Positions 35,809-42,875 of a DNA stretch of 64,000 bases are shown here, one piece after another (the first letter of the stretch is position 1; the number at the start of each line of letters is the position of its first letter). Below the pieces are notes generated by a model. It saw nothing but the letters and a program-made list of their open reading frames with translations. It searched no databases and was not told the DNA's origin. The position numbers and the translations under genes were made by a program. The stretch comes from Streptomyces sp. TBY4 (lineage in GTDB: Bacteria > Actinomycetota > Actinomycetes > Streptomycetales > Streptomycetaceae): positions 59,965-123,964 of the forward strand of contig NZ_JANAVF010000023.1 in the NCBI RefSeq assembly GCF_024213195.1, given 5' to 3'.

Positions 35809-37130
35809 GCGGCGCCTCCGGTGGGGTCGTGGGGGGTGGTGTCCGACCCGGACTCGGAGTCCGGGTCGGCCTTGGGCTCGGCCTTGGGCTCGGCCTCGGG
35901 CCCGGCCTTGGGCTCGGCCTTGGGCTCGGCCTTGGGCTCGGCCTCGGACTCACCCTTGGCCTCGGGCTCTACGGAGCCCGCCTGGCCGTCGGCCGGAGCC
36001 GCCTGGGTGGCAGGGGTCGCCGGAGCAGCCTGCGGCGCCGGCTCGGCCGGGGTGGCCGGGTCGGGGGTGTCGAAGGCGGGCTTCGGGTTGTGCCAGGGGG
36101 CGTCCGTGCTGCCGCGTACCGGGCGGGCGGGGGCCTGGGGCTCCGCCGCGGGCGTGCCCTCGGCTCCGGCCGGAGCCGCGGTCTGGCTCGCGGAGCCGTC
36201 CGCCACCGAGCGGGAGCGGCGCACCGGGCGGCCCGGGGCCGCCTCGGCCGGGGCCGGGCTCGCTTCGGCCGGAGTCGCCGGGGCTTCCGCCGGCGCCGGG
36301 CTCGCGGCGTCCGCCGGCGGCGGGGTTGCTGCCGCCGCCTGGCTCGCGGAGCCGTCCGCTACCGAGCGGGAGCGGCGGACCGGGCGGGCCGGGGTCTCCT
36401 CGGGCGAGGTCGGCGGGGTGGCTTCGCGGGGGGTGCGGGCCGGGCGTTCGCCGGGGGCGCCGGCTGCCGCGCGCGGGGTGCGGGCCGGGCGTTCGCCGGC
36501 GGCACCGGCCGCGGCGCGGGGGGTGCGGGCGGGGCGGGCGGGGGCCGGGGGGAGCTGGCCCTTCAGGGGGCCCCAGTCGTTGGGGTCCGGTACGCCCGGC
36601 GGGAGCATCTGCCGGCGCTTCGGGGCGTCCGGGTCGTGGGCCTCGCCCGGCTCCTTCGCGCCCGGCCATGCCTTGGCGACCCGCGCCGCGAGGACGAAGT
36701 CCTTGCGCAGCGGGTGGCCCTCGAAGTTCTCGGGGAGGAGGAGGGGGATCAGGTTCGGGTGGTCCGTGAAGGCGACCCCGAACATCTCCCAGGTCTCGCG
36801 CTCGTGCCATTCCGCGCCCGCGTAGAGCGGGACGGCCGAGGGCAGGGAGGGCGCCGAGTGCGGAACCGTGGTGCGCAGCAGCAGGCGGCGTACGCGCCGG
36901 TTCTCCAGGGAGACCACGTGCGCGCAGATGCGGAAGCCGGTGCCCGGCTCGTCCACCGCGCTCAGCCAGTCGAAGTAGGTGCAGCCCAGCTTGTCGCGGG
37001 CGATCTCCAGCGCGGGGATCCAGCTCGCGGTGGGGACGTCGACCGTGAGGACGGAGTAGGCGAAGGAGCCCACGGCTTCGGCGCCGAAGACCGTCGCCGC
37101 CGCGTCGGGGAGCGAGTCGTAGAGGTTCAC
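35805..37130 (-). CDS. nuoC: NuoC with a long disordered C-terminal tail (second nuo set)
   Basis: 441 residues from GTG 37130. The first 180 or so form a 30-kDa-type NuoC domain (CTYFDWLSAVDEPGTGFRI, YAGAEWHERETWEMFGVAFT, LPENFEGHPLRKDFVLA). The remaining 260 are Pro/Ala/Glu/Arg-rich with internal repeats (ERPARTPRAAAGA twice, RPVRRSRSVADGSAS twice, AEPKAEPKAEPKA). Typical NuoC is about 160-240 residues, and E. coli has a NuoCD fusion; here nothing resembling NuoD follows. The GTG overlaps the nuoB stop (GTGA). Confidence 0.88.
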   Translation of the reverse strand: MNLYDSLPDAAATVFGAEAVGSFAYSVLTVDVPTASWIPALEIARDKLGCTYFDWLSAVDEPGTGFRICAHVVSLENRRVRRLLLRTTVPHSAPSLPSAVPLYAGAEWHERETWEMFGVAFTDHPNLIPLLLPENFEGHPLRKDFVLAARVAKAWPGAKEPGEAHDPDAPKRRQMLPPGVPDPNDWGPLKGQLPPAPARPARTPRAAAGAAGERPARTPRAAAGAPGERPARTPREATPPTSPEETPARPVRRSRSVADGSASQAAAATPPPADAASPAPAEAPATPAEASPAPAEAAPGRPVRRSRSVADGSASQTAAPAGAEGTPAAEPQAPARPVRGSTDAPWHNPKPAFDTPDPATPAEPAPQAAPATPATQAAPADGQAGSVEPEAKGESEAEPKAEPKAEPKAGPEAEPKAEPKADPDSESGSDTTPHDPTGGAA

Positions 37131-37750
37131 GCGTCCGTCCCGGTGGAGGGAGCGGGAGGAGGAGTGATCAGGCCGCTGGTGAGCTGCGCGGGCGACGGCG
37201 GGGCCGTGTTCGCGTAGCGCTCCGCCAGCGACTCGCGGGCGATCTTCTCCTGGAGCTTGAGGATGCCCTGGAGGAGGGCCTCGGGGCGGGGCGGGCAGCC
37301 GGGGACGTAGACGTCGACCGGGATGATCTGGTCGACGCCCTTGGTCACCGAGTACGAGTCCCAGTACGGGCCGCCGCAGTTGGAGCAGGCGCCGAAGGAG
37401 ATGACGTACTTGGGCTCGGGCATCTGCTCGTACAGCCGCTTGACCGCCGGGGCCATCTTGTCCGTCACCGTGCCGGAGACGATCATGAGGTCCGCCTGGC
37501 GCGGGCCGGGCGCGAACGGGATGACGCCGAGCCGGATGAAGTCGTGCCGGGCCATCGAGGCCGCGATGAACTCGATCGCGCAGCAGGCGAGGCCGAAGTT
37601 GAAGACCCACAGGCTGTAGCGGCGGCCCCAGTTGAGGACCACCTTCATGGGCTCGGGCGCGAGGCGGGACAGCACGCCCAGCCGCTTCGGCTCCGGGAGC
37701 AGCTGCGGCTCCGACGGCTCGGCCGGGGAACCGGCCGGGGTCACAGCCAT
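37127..37750 (-). CDS. nuoB: NADH-quinone oxidoreductase subunit B (second nuo set)
   Basis: 207 residues. The four ligands of cluster N2 are present: the tandem Cys in FGLACCAIEFIAAS, Cys in SFGACSNCGGPYW and in VPGCPPRPEALLQG. N2 normally hands electrons to quinone at the NuoB-NuoD interface, but no nuoD exists in this operon. The ATG overlaps the end of nuoA by 10 bases. It has a Pro-rich tail. Confidence 0.94.
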   Translation of the reverse strand: MAVTPAGSPAEPSEPQLLPEPKRLGVLSRLAPEPMKVVLNWGRRYSLWVFNFGLACCAIEFIAASMARHDFIRLGVIPFAPGPRQADLMIVSGTVTDKMAPAVKRLYEQMPEPKYVISFGACSNCGGPYWDSYSVTKGVDQIIPVDVYVPGCPPRPEALLQGILKLQEKIARESLAERYANTAPPSPAQLTSGLITPPPAPSTGTDA

Positions 37751-38148
37751 TCGAGGACGCCCTTCTTGTACGCGTAGAGCAGGCCGACGGCCAGGAAGCC
37801 GAGGAAGATGAACATCTCCACCAGCGTCGTGGCGCCATAGCCGGCGGCGGCGAACACCGTCGCCCACGGGAAGAGGAAGATCGAGTCGACGGCGAAGATG
37901 ACGTAGAGGAAGGCGTAGACGTAGTAGCGGACCTGGGTGTGCGCCCAGCCCTCGCCCACCGGGTCCACGCCGCACTCGTAGGTCAGCAGCTTCTCGCGAG
38001 TCGGGACGGACGGTCTCAGCAGGCGGCCGGCGCCGAACGCCACCGCCACGAAGAGCACACCGAGCGCGGCCAGGAGGCCGACGACCGAATACGTTCGGAA
38101 GTAGTCCGCTGCGAGCACGGATACGGTCGATACCGTTGGTTCGGGCAC
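37741..38148 (-). CDS. nuoA: NADH-quinone oxidoreductase subunit A (second nuo set)
   Basis: 135 residues from GTG 38148, three membrane helices. The quinone-gating loop motif is kept (KLLTYECGVDPVGEGWAHTQ), with the Cys that in mitochondria reports the active/deactive state, followed by YYVYAFLYVIFAVDSIFLFP. First gene of the ten-gene operon, with 156 bases of shared upstream region to a divergent sensor kinase. Confidence 0.92.
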   Translation of the reverse strand: MPEPTVSTVSVLAADYFRTYSVVGLLAALGVLFVAVAFGAGRLLRPSVPTREKLLTYECGVDPVGEGWAHTQVRYYVYAFLYVIFAVDSIFLFPWATVFAAAGYGATTLVEMFIFLGFLAVGLLYAYKKGVLEWL

Positions 38149-38231
38149 GTCCGTTCCTCGTTCCTCGGCCTCTGTCGACGATCAGGTTGATCTGGTACGG
38201 ACGGGAGTCTAGGGCCTGGGCTCCACGGGGT

Positions 38232-38243
38232 GGGGTTATCCCC
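38232..38243. promoter_or_regulatory. Palindrome GGGGTTATCCCC, candidate operator
   Basis: Near-perfect 12-base palindrome 61 bases upstream of the first kinase start and 83 bases upstream of nuoA. The perfect version GGGGTTAACCCC lies upstream of the second kinase at 40380-40391. Shared position and symmetry suggest a binding site, perhaps for the neighbouring response regulator. Confidence 0.45.
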
Positions 38244-38304
38244 CGTTTACCTCGGCCCGGCTACCCCATGGCACGAGGGGCCCGCGGCTTGGCAGGGTAG
38301 GCGC

Positions 38305-39510
38305 ATGACCGCGAGCAAGCACACCCCCGACGACGGCGCTCCTCCTCCCGTACGCGCACCCTTCGATGCCGTGACGTGGAAGGAAATCGCTTATCTGCTG
38401 AGCAATTTGCCCGCCGCCCTCATCGGGTTCGTCTTCACCGTGGTGATGGTGGCGACCGCCGGCGGTCTGTCCGTGACGGCGATCGGTCTTCCGCTGCTCG
38501 CATGTGGTCTGTTCATGTCTCGCCAGTTGGGACGGCTGGAACGGGCGCGGGCCCGCGACCTCCTGGGCGTACGGGTCGACGAGCCGACGCCGATGCCGGG
38601 GCCGGGCCGGTCCGGCGGGTTCTTCCCCTGGCTGTGGGCGAGCCTCAAGGACCCGGTGGCCTGGCGGACCGTGCTGTTCGAGCTGATCCGGCTGCCGTGG
38701 GCGATCGCCACCTTCACCGTGGCGCTGACCGGGCTCTTCGTGCTGTGGCCGGTGATGCCGTGGGTGGTCCGCGGGCTCGCGAACGTGGACCGCGCGATGG
38801 TACGGGGCCTGCTGTCGCCCTCCGACGAGCTGGAGCGGCGCATCGCCGAACTGGAGTCCGACCGGGGTGTCGTCGTCGACACGGCGGCGGCGGACCTGCG
38901 GCGCATCGAGCGGGACCTCCACGACGGGGCGCAGGCGAGGTTGGTGGCGCTGGCGATGGGGCTGGGGCTGGCGAAGGAGAAGCTGCTGGAGGATCCGGAA
39001 GGGGCGGCGGCGATGGTGGACGAGGCGCACGGGGAAGTGAAGATCGCCCTCCAGGAGCTGCGGGACCTCGCGCGCGGGATCCACCCTGCGGTGCTCACCG
39101 ACCGGGGGCTGGACGCGGCGCTGTCCTCGGTGGCCTCCCGGTGCCTGGTCCCCGTGAAGGTGTCGGTGGACCTGCCGGCGCGGCCGGCGGAGGCGATCGA
39201 GGGGATCGCGTACTTCGTGGTCTCGGAGCTGCTGCAGAACGTGAGCAAGCATGCGGGGCCGGGGGCGCGGCTCGCGGAGGTCGAGGTGTGGCGCACGGGG
39301 GGCTCCGCCGACGCGCGGCTGCTGATCCGGGTGTCGGACGACGGGCGCGGGGGCGCGGACGCGCGGGCCGGGTCCGGGCTGGCGGGGCTGGGCGAGCGGC
39401 TCGACGCGGTGGACGGGGTGCTGGTGGTCGAGTCCCCCGCCGGGGAGGGCACCGTGGTCACGGCGGAGCTGCCGTGGCGCGAGCGCGCTGCGCAGCGGGG
39501 GCAGGCCTGA
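38305..39510 (+). CDS. Sensor histidine kinase (HisKA_3 type), kinase 1
   Basis: 401 residues from ATG 38305 with AGGG upstream. The N-terminal membrane sensor domain (Pfam 'Sensor'-like, four hydrophobic segments between residues 30 and 160) faces no obvious ligand. The dimerisation/phosphoacceptor motif ERDLHDGAQARLVALAM carries His206. The HATPase domain has the N-box ELLQNVSKHA and G-box GSGLAGLGERLDAVDGVL. Its C-terminal half is nearly the same as kinase 2 (40480-41784). A lone response regulator follows kinase 2. It is divergent from nuoA. Confidence 0.92.
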   Translation: MTASKHTPDDGAPPPVRAPFDAVTWKEIAYLLSNLPAALIGFVFTVVMVATAGGLSVTAIGLPLLACGLFMSRQLGRLERARARDLLGVRVDEPTPMPGPGRSGGFFPWLWASLKDPVAWRTVLFELIRLPWAIATFTVALTGLFVLWPVMPWVVRGLANVDRAMVRGLLSPSDELERRIAELESDRGVVVDTAAADLRRIERDLHDGAQARLVALAMGLGLAKEKLLEDPEGAAAMVDEAHGEVKIALQELRDLARGIHPAVLTDRGLDAALSSVASRCLVPVKVSVDLPARPAEAIEGIAYFVVSELLQNVSKHAGPGARLAEVEVWRTGGSADARLLIRVSDDGRGGADARAGSGLAGLGERLDAVDGVLVVESPAGEGTVVTAELPWRERAAQRGQA

Positions 39511-39661
39511 CCCGGCGGGGGCCCGCCGGGGCCTCCGTCCCCGGGTGCCCCGGGCGCCTGCAGCGCCGGCCGGCGCGGGATCCGTGGGCGGAGCCTTCCG
39601 CTCCGGCGGGCGCCGGATGTGGTGCCCGCCGTGCGCGTGCGCGCCGCCGTTGCCGGCGGGC

Positions 39662-39701
39662 CAGCCCCCGGACCCCCGCGCCTCAAACGCCGGCGAGGCT
39701 G
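39662..39701 (-). repeat. Dispersed intergenic repeat, copy B (inverted)
   Basis: Reading on the minus strand: AGCCTCGCCGGCGTTTGAGG then CGCGGGGGTCCGGGGGCTGG. The same modules appear in direct orientation at 40050-40117, so the tandem array between them is bracketed by inverted copies. Confidence 0.7.
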
Positions 39702-39730
39702 AATTTGGCCGGCGCCGGACTGACTGTGCG

Positions 39731-40020
39731 GGCAGAGCCCGGTGAACAGGCGCAGCCGGGTGAATCGGCATAGCGCCGTGAAGCGGCGGAGCCCGGCGAA
39801 CCGGCAGGGCCCCGCGAACCGGCAGAGCCCGGCGAAGCGGCGGAGCCTGGTGAACCGGCGGAGCCCGGTAGACCGGCGGAGCCCGGTGACCGGCAGAGCC
39901 CGGTAGACCGGCAGAGCCCGGTGACCGGCAGAGCCCGGTAGACCGGCAGAGCCCGGTAGACCGGCAGAGCCCCGCGAACCGGCAGAGCCCGGCGACCGGC
40001 AGAGCCCGGCGAACCGGCAG
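39731..40020 (+). repeat. Tandem array, 16 units of 17-18 bp
   Basis: Sixteen consecutive degenerate copies of GGCAGAGCCCGGTGAACC: thirteen of 18 bases and three of 17 (the shorter units lose one base in GTGAACC or GCGAACC). Each unit contains a CGGT..ACCG inverted half, so the transcript could form repeated small hairpins. The 17-base units break any reading frame, so the array is not coding. It lies 220 bases after kinase 1. The whole 39511-40479 gap has no gene. Confidence 0.9.
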
Positions 40021-40030
40021 GTGGATGTAT

Positions 40031-40060
40031 CGGCGGGGCTGGACATGTCCAGCCCCGCCG
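40031..40060. repeat. 30-bp perfect palindrome
   Basis: Left half CGGCGGGGCTGGACA, right half its exact complement TGTCCAGCCCCGCCG, with no spacer. It directly follows the tandem array. It may be a terminator after kinase 1 or part of the dispersed repeat. Confidence 0.85.
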
Positions 40061-40117
40061 GCGTTTGAGGCGCGGGTCTGGGCGGAGCCCGGGGAACGGG
40101 CGAAGGGCGGGGAGGGG
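40050..40117 (+). repeat. Dispersed intergenic repeat, copy C
   Basis: CAGCCCCGCCGGCGTTTGAG, then GCGCGGGTCTGGGCGGAGCC, CGGGGAACGGGCGAAGGGCG and GGGAGGGGG: the most complete copy in the window, joining the modules seen separately in copies A, B and D. Confidence 0.75.
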
Positions 40118-40151
40118 GCTCGGCCCTCCGTGCGGGAGCACCGGCAGCCCT

Positions 40152-40197
40152 GGCCGGAGCCTTCGGCCCGTGTCGATCCGGGCCGGAGGCTCCGGCC
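40152..40197 (+). terminator. Long hairpin between the kinase genes
   Basis: Eleven-bp outer stem (GGCCGGAGCCT / AGGCTCCGGCC) plus a 7-bp inner stem (CGGCCCG / CGGGCCG). Terminator-like but without a T-run; it may insulate kinase 2 from kinase 1 and the repeat array. From here to 40379 is GC-rich spacer with short GGCCAG-type repeats and no gene. Confidence 0.5.
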
Positions 40198-40379
40198 GAG
40201 CCGAGGCCGGGGCAACGCGAGGCAGACCCGGGCCAAGGCCCAGCCAGGCCAGGCCAGGGCGGCGCCCGCGCTCGTCCCGGGCCCCAGGTCAGGCAGGGCC
40301 GGGCCTGGCTGAGGCGAGTCGGGCCGGAGCAGCGGCGGGGCTCGGGGCAGGCCGGGGCCGGGCAGGACCCGGCCAGGGT

Positions 40380-40391
40380 GGGGTTAACCCC
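40380..40391. promoter_or_regulatory. Palindrome GGGGTTAACCCC, candidate operator
   Basis: Perfect 12-base palindrome, 88 bases upstream of kinase 2. It is the counterpart of the one-mismatch site upstream of kinase 1. A related GGGGTAACC occurs at 41956-41964 upstream of the response regulator, and GGGTTGACC at 42830-42838 upstream of korA (both weaker). Confidence 0.5.
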
Positions 40392-40479
40392 CCGTGGGAG
40401 AGGCCGACCTGCCGGATGTTGGGGCGAGGCGGGGCGCGGGAGGGTGGGGGGACACAGTGGAGAAGGGCGGGTCGGCGAT

Positions 40480-41784
40480 ATGGACAGCGGTGTGTACGGG
40501 GCAAGTGGGTTCGGGAGGGTGGTCCGGGCTCCCTTCGCGGGGCGGACCTGGCGGGAGTTCGGGTACCTGTTGCTCGGGCTGCCGCTCAGCACCCTGTACT
40601 TCTCCCTCGCGATCGCCGGCGTCAGCCTCGGCGCCGGACTGCTCGTCACCTTCCTCGGGGTCCCGGTGCTGGCCGGGGTCCTGGCCATGTGCCGCGGGTT
40701 CGGGCGGGTGGAGCGGGCCCGGGCGCGCGGCATGCTCGGCGTCGGGATCGCGGAGCCGGCTCCGATCCGGGCCGAGAAGGGCGGGGCGATCGCCGGGATG
40801 GCGGCGCTGCTCAAGAGCGGGAGCGCCTGGCGGCACGTGCTGTACTCGGTGATCCACTTCCCGTGGGCGGTCTTCGCCTTCTGCGTGGCCCTGACGTTCT
40901 GGGCCTACGGGTGGGCCATGCTCCTCTACCCGCTCTGGTTCTGGGTCTTCCCGGCGTTCACCGATCAGCCGGGGCTGCAGGTCTTCCAGAACGACGACTA
41001 CTCCCTCTACCTGGACTCCCCGCTCGCGATCGCGGTGACCTGCGCTATCGGGCTGGCCTTCACGCTGGCCACCCCCTGGGTGGTCCGGGCCCTGGCCACC
41101 GTGGACCGGGTGCTCGTCTCCGGGCTGCTCGGGCCGTCCCGCCTGGCGCACCGGGTCAGCGAGCTGGAGTCCGACCGCGGTGTCGTGGTCGACACCGCCG
41201 CGGCGGACCTGCGGCGCATCGAGCGCGATCTGCACGACGGTGCGCAGGCCCGGCTGGTGGCGCTGGCCATGGATCTGGGGCTGGCGAAGGAGAAGCTGAC
41301 GGAGGACCCGCGGGCCGCCGCCCGGATGGTGGACGAGGCGCACGGGGAGGTGAAGATCGCCCTGCAGGAGCTGCGGGACCTGGCCCGCGGCATCCACCCC
41401 GCGGTACTGACCGACCGGGGGCTGGACGCGGCCCTGTCCTCGGTGGCCTCCCGCTGCGCTGTGCCGGTCCGGGTGGCCGTGGACCTGCCCTCGCGGCCGG
41501 CGGCGGCGATCGAGGGGATCGCGTACTTCACGGTGTCGGAGCTGCTGCAGAACGTGAGCAAGCACGCGAAGGCCCGTACGGCCGGTGTGGACGTGTGGAA
41601 GTCGGGCGAGCGGCTGCTGATCCAGGTCGCCGACGACGGGGTGGGCGGAGCCGGCGTGGCAGCCGGTTCGGGACTGGCGGGGCTGGCCGAGCGGCTCGAC
41701 GCCGTGGACGGGGTGCTGGTCGTGGACTCCCCCGCCGGCGGCGGCACGACCGTCACCGCGGAACTCCCCTGGCGAGCCGTCTGA
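40480..41784 (+). CDS. Sensor histidine kinase (HisKA_3 type), kinase 2
   Basis: 434 residues from ATG 40480 (MDSGVYGASGFGRVVRAPFA). The N-terminal membrane sensor differs from kinase 1: it has an extra extracytoplasmic-looking loop (FPAFTDQPGLQVFQNDDYSL, about residues 150-175). The catalytic half is almost identical: ELESDRGVVVDTAAADLRRI, ERDLHDGAQARLVALAM with His252, TVSELLQNVSKHAKA and GSGLAGLAERLDAVDGVL. A terminator and then the single response regulator follow. Different sensors on the same kinase core suggest two inputs to one regulator. Confidence 0.92.
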   Translation: MDSGVYGASGFGRVVRAPFAGRTWREFGYLLLGLPLSTLYFSLAIAGVSLGAGLLVTFLGVPVLAGVLAMCRGFGRVERARARGMLGVGIAEPAPIRAEKGGAIAGMAALLKSGSAWRHVLYSVIHFPWAVFAFCVALTFWAYGWAMLLYPLWFWVFPAFTDQPGLQVFQNDDYSLYLDSPLAIAVTCAIGLAFTLATPWVVRALATVDRVLVSGLLGPSRLAHRVSELESDRGVVVDTAAADLRRIERDLHDGAQARLVALAMDLGLAKEKLTEDPRAAARMVDEAHGEVKIALQELRDLARGIHPAVLTDRGLDAALSSVASRCAVPVRVAVDLPSRPAAAIEGIAYFTVSELLQNVSKHAKARTAGVDVWKSGERLLIQVADDGVGGAGVAAGSGLAGLAERLDAVDGVLVVDSPAGGGTTVTAELPWRAV

Positions 41785-41808
41785 CACCTGCGGATCAACG
41801 CATCACCC

Positions 41809-41843
41809 ACCGCACGGATGCCCCGCAGGGGTGTCCGTGCGGT
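41809..41843 (+). terminator. Kinase 2 terminator
   Basis: Ten-bp stem ACCGCACGGA / TCCGTGCGGT continued by CCCC/GGGG, 25 bases after the stop. The response regulator is therefore probably transcribed mostly from its own promoter. Confidence 0.75.
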
Positions 41844-42059
41844 CGTACGTCACGCCCCGGGCGCCGTTCGCCCCGCCGCCCCGCGGGCCCAAAGCCCTGA
41901 CTTTGGCGGGTGGGCGGCTCCGGGGGGGCTCACGAGGCCGGAAACAGCCGTTCCCGGGGTAACCGTTGATCGCGCTCAGGCTGTATCCGGGCTCAAGACT
42001 GGGATGCTTGGCTGAGTCAGGGAACACGGGGCTTGAGCGGACGCGGGAGCAGCAGAGCA

Positions 42060-42731
42060 GTGGAAGACAGGGTGCGCGTGGTCATCGCCGAGGATTCAGT
42101 GCTGCTGCGTGAGGGCCTGACCCGGTTGCTGACCGACCGGGGGCATGACGTCGTCGCGGGCGTCGGGGACGCGGAAGCCCTGATCAAGACGGTGGCGGAG
42201 CTGGCGGCCGAGGACGCGCTGCCGGACGTGGTGGTGGCCGATGTGCGGATGCCGCCGACGCACACCGACGAGGGCGTACGGGCGGCCGTGCGGCTGCGCC
42301 GCGATCACCCCGGCATAGGCGTGCTCGTGCTGTCCCAGTACGTGGAGGAGCAGTACGCCACCGAGCTGCTGGCCGGCTCCAGTACCGGAGTGGGGTACCT
42401 GCTCAAGGACCGGGTGGCCGATGTGCGGGAGTTCCTCGACGCCGTCGTCCGGGTCGCGCGGGGCGGTACGGCGCTGGACCCGGAGGTCGTGGCGCAGCTG
42501 CTCGGCCGCAGCCGCAAGCAGGACGTGCTGGCGGGGCTGACCCCGCGCGAGCGCGAGGTGCTGGGGCTGATGGCCGAGGGCCGGACCAATTCCGCGGTGG
42601 CCAAGCAGCTGGTGGTGAGCGACGGGGCGGTGGAGAAGCACGTCAGCAACATCTTCATGAAGCTGGGGCTGTCACCCAGTGACGGGGATCACCGGCGGGT
42701 GCTGGCCGTTCTCACCTACCTAAGATCTTGA
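42060..42731 (+). CDS. LuxR-family response regulator
   Basis: 223 residues from GTG 42060 (VEDRVRVVIAEDSVLLREGL); a TTG nine codons earlier is an alternative. Receiver domain with the acidic pair ED, phospho-accepting Asp61 in VVVADVRMPP, and Lys in GYLLKDRVADV. The C-terminal LuxR helix-turn-helix has LTPREREVLGLMAEGRTNSA and AVEKHVSNIFMKLGL. As the only regulator beside the two kinases it is their probable partner. It may bind the GGGGTTA(A/T)CCCC sites. Confidence 0.92.
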   Translation: MEDRVRVVIAEDSVLLREGLTRLLTDRGHDVVAGVGDAEALIKTVAELAAEDALPDVVVADVRMPPTHTDEGVRAAVRLRRDHPGIGVLVLSQYVEEQYATELLAGSSTGVGYLLKDRVADVREFLDAVVRVARGGTALDPEVVAQLLGRSRKQDVLAGLTPREREVLGLMAEGRTNSAVAKQLVVSDGAVEKHVSNIFMKLGLSPSDGDHRRVLAVLTYLRS

Positions 42732-42735
42732 TCAA

Positions 42736-42750
42736 CTGACACTCTGTCAG
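42736..42750. promoter_or_regulatory. Small inverted repeat CTGACA..TGTCAG
   Basis: Six-bp stem (CTGACA / TGTCAG, 3-base loop) just after the response-regulator stop and upstream of korA. Could be an operator; no known motif is recognised. Confidence 0.3.
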
Positions 42751-42769
42751 GTAAGGCCGGATTCGGACA

Positions 42770-42789
42770 GACCGCCGAAAGGGGCGGTC
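42770..42789 (+). terminator. Response regulator terminator
   Basis: Seven-bp perfect stem GACCGCC / GGCGGTC with a GAAAGG loop, 39 bases after the stop. Confidence 0.55.
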
Positions 42790-42875
42790 CAGAAAATGAG
42801 CACCCCGGGAAGCCGTCCCTGCGGTCGTAGGGTTGACCTTGGGCAGTGCTCACGCCTCGAAGGAGGTCCAGTTCA

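Noticed and set aside
39731..40020. CRISPR array
   Set aside because: Units are contiguous and degenerate with no unique spacers, and no cas genes are in the window.
38236..40236. Minus-strand open frame encoding PGSAG/ALPV-like repeats
   Set aside because: It arises from the intergenic 18-bp tandem array and from the antisense of kinase 1; the 17-bp units shift frame and there is no ribosome binding site.
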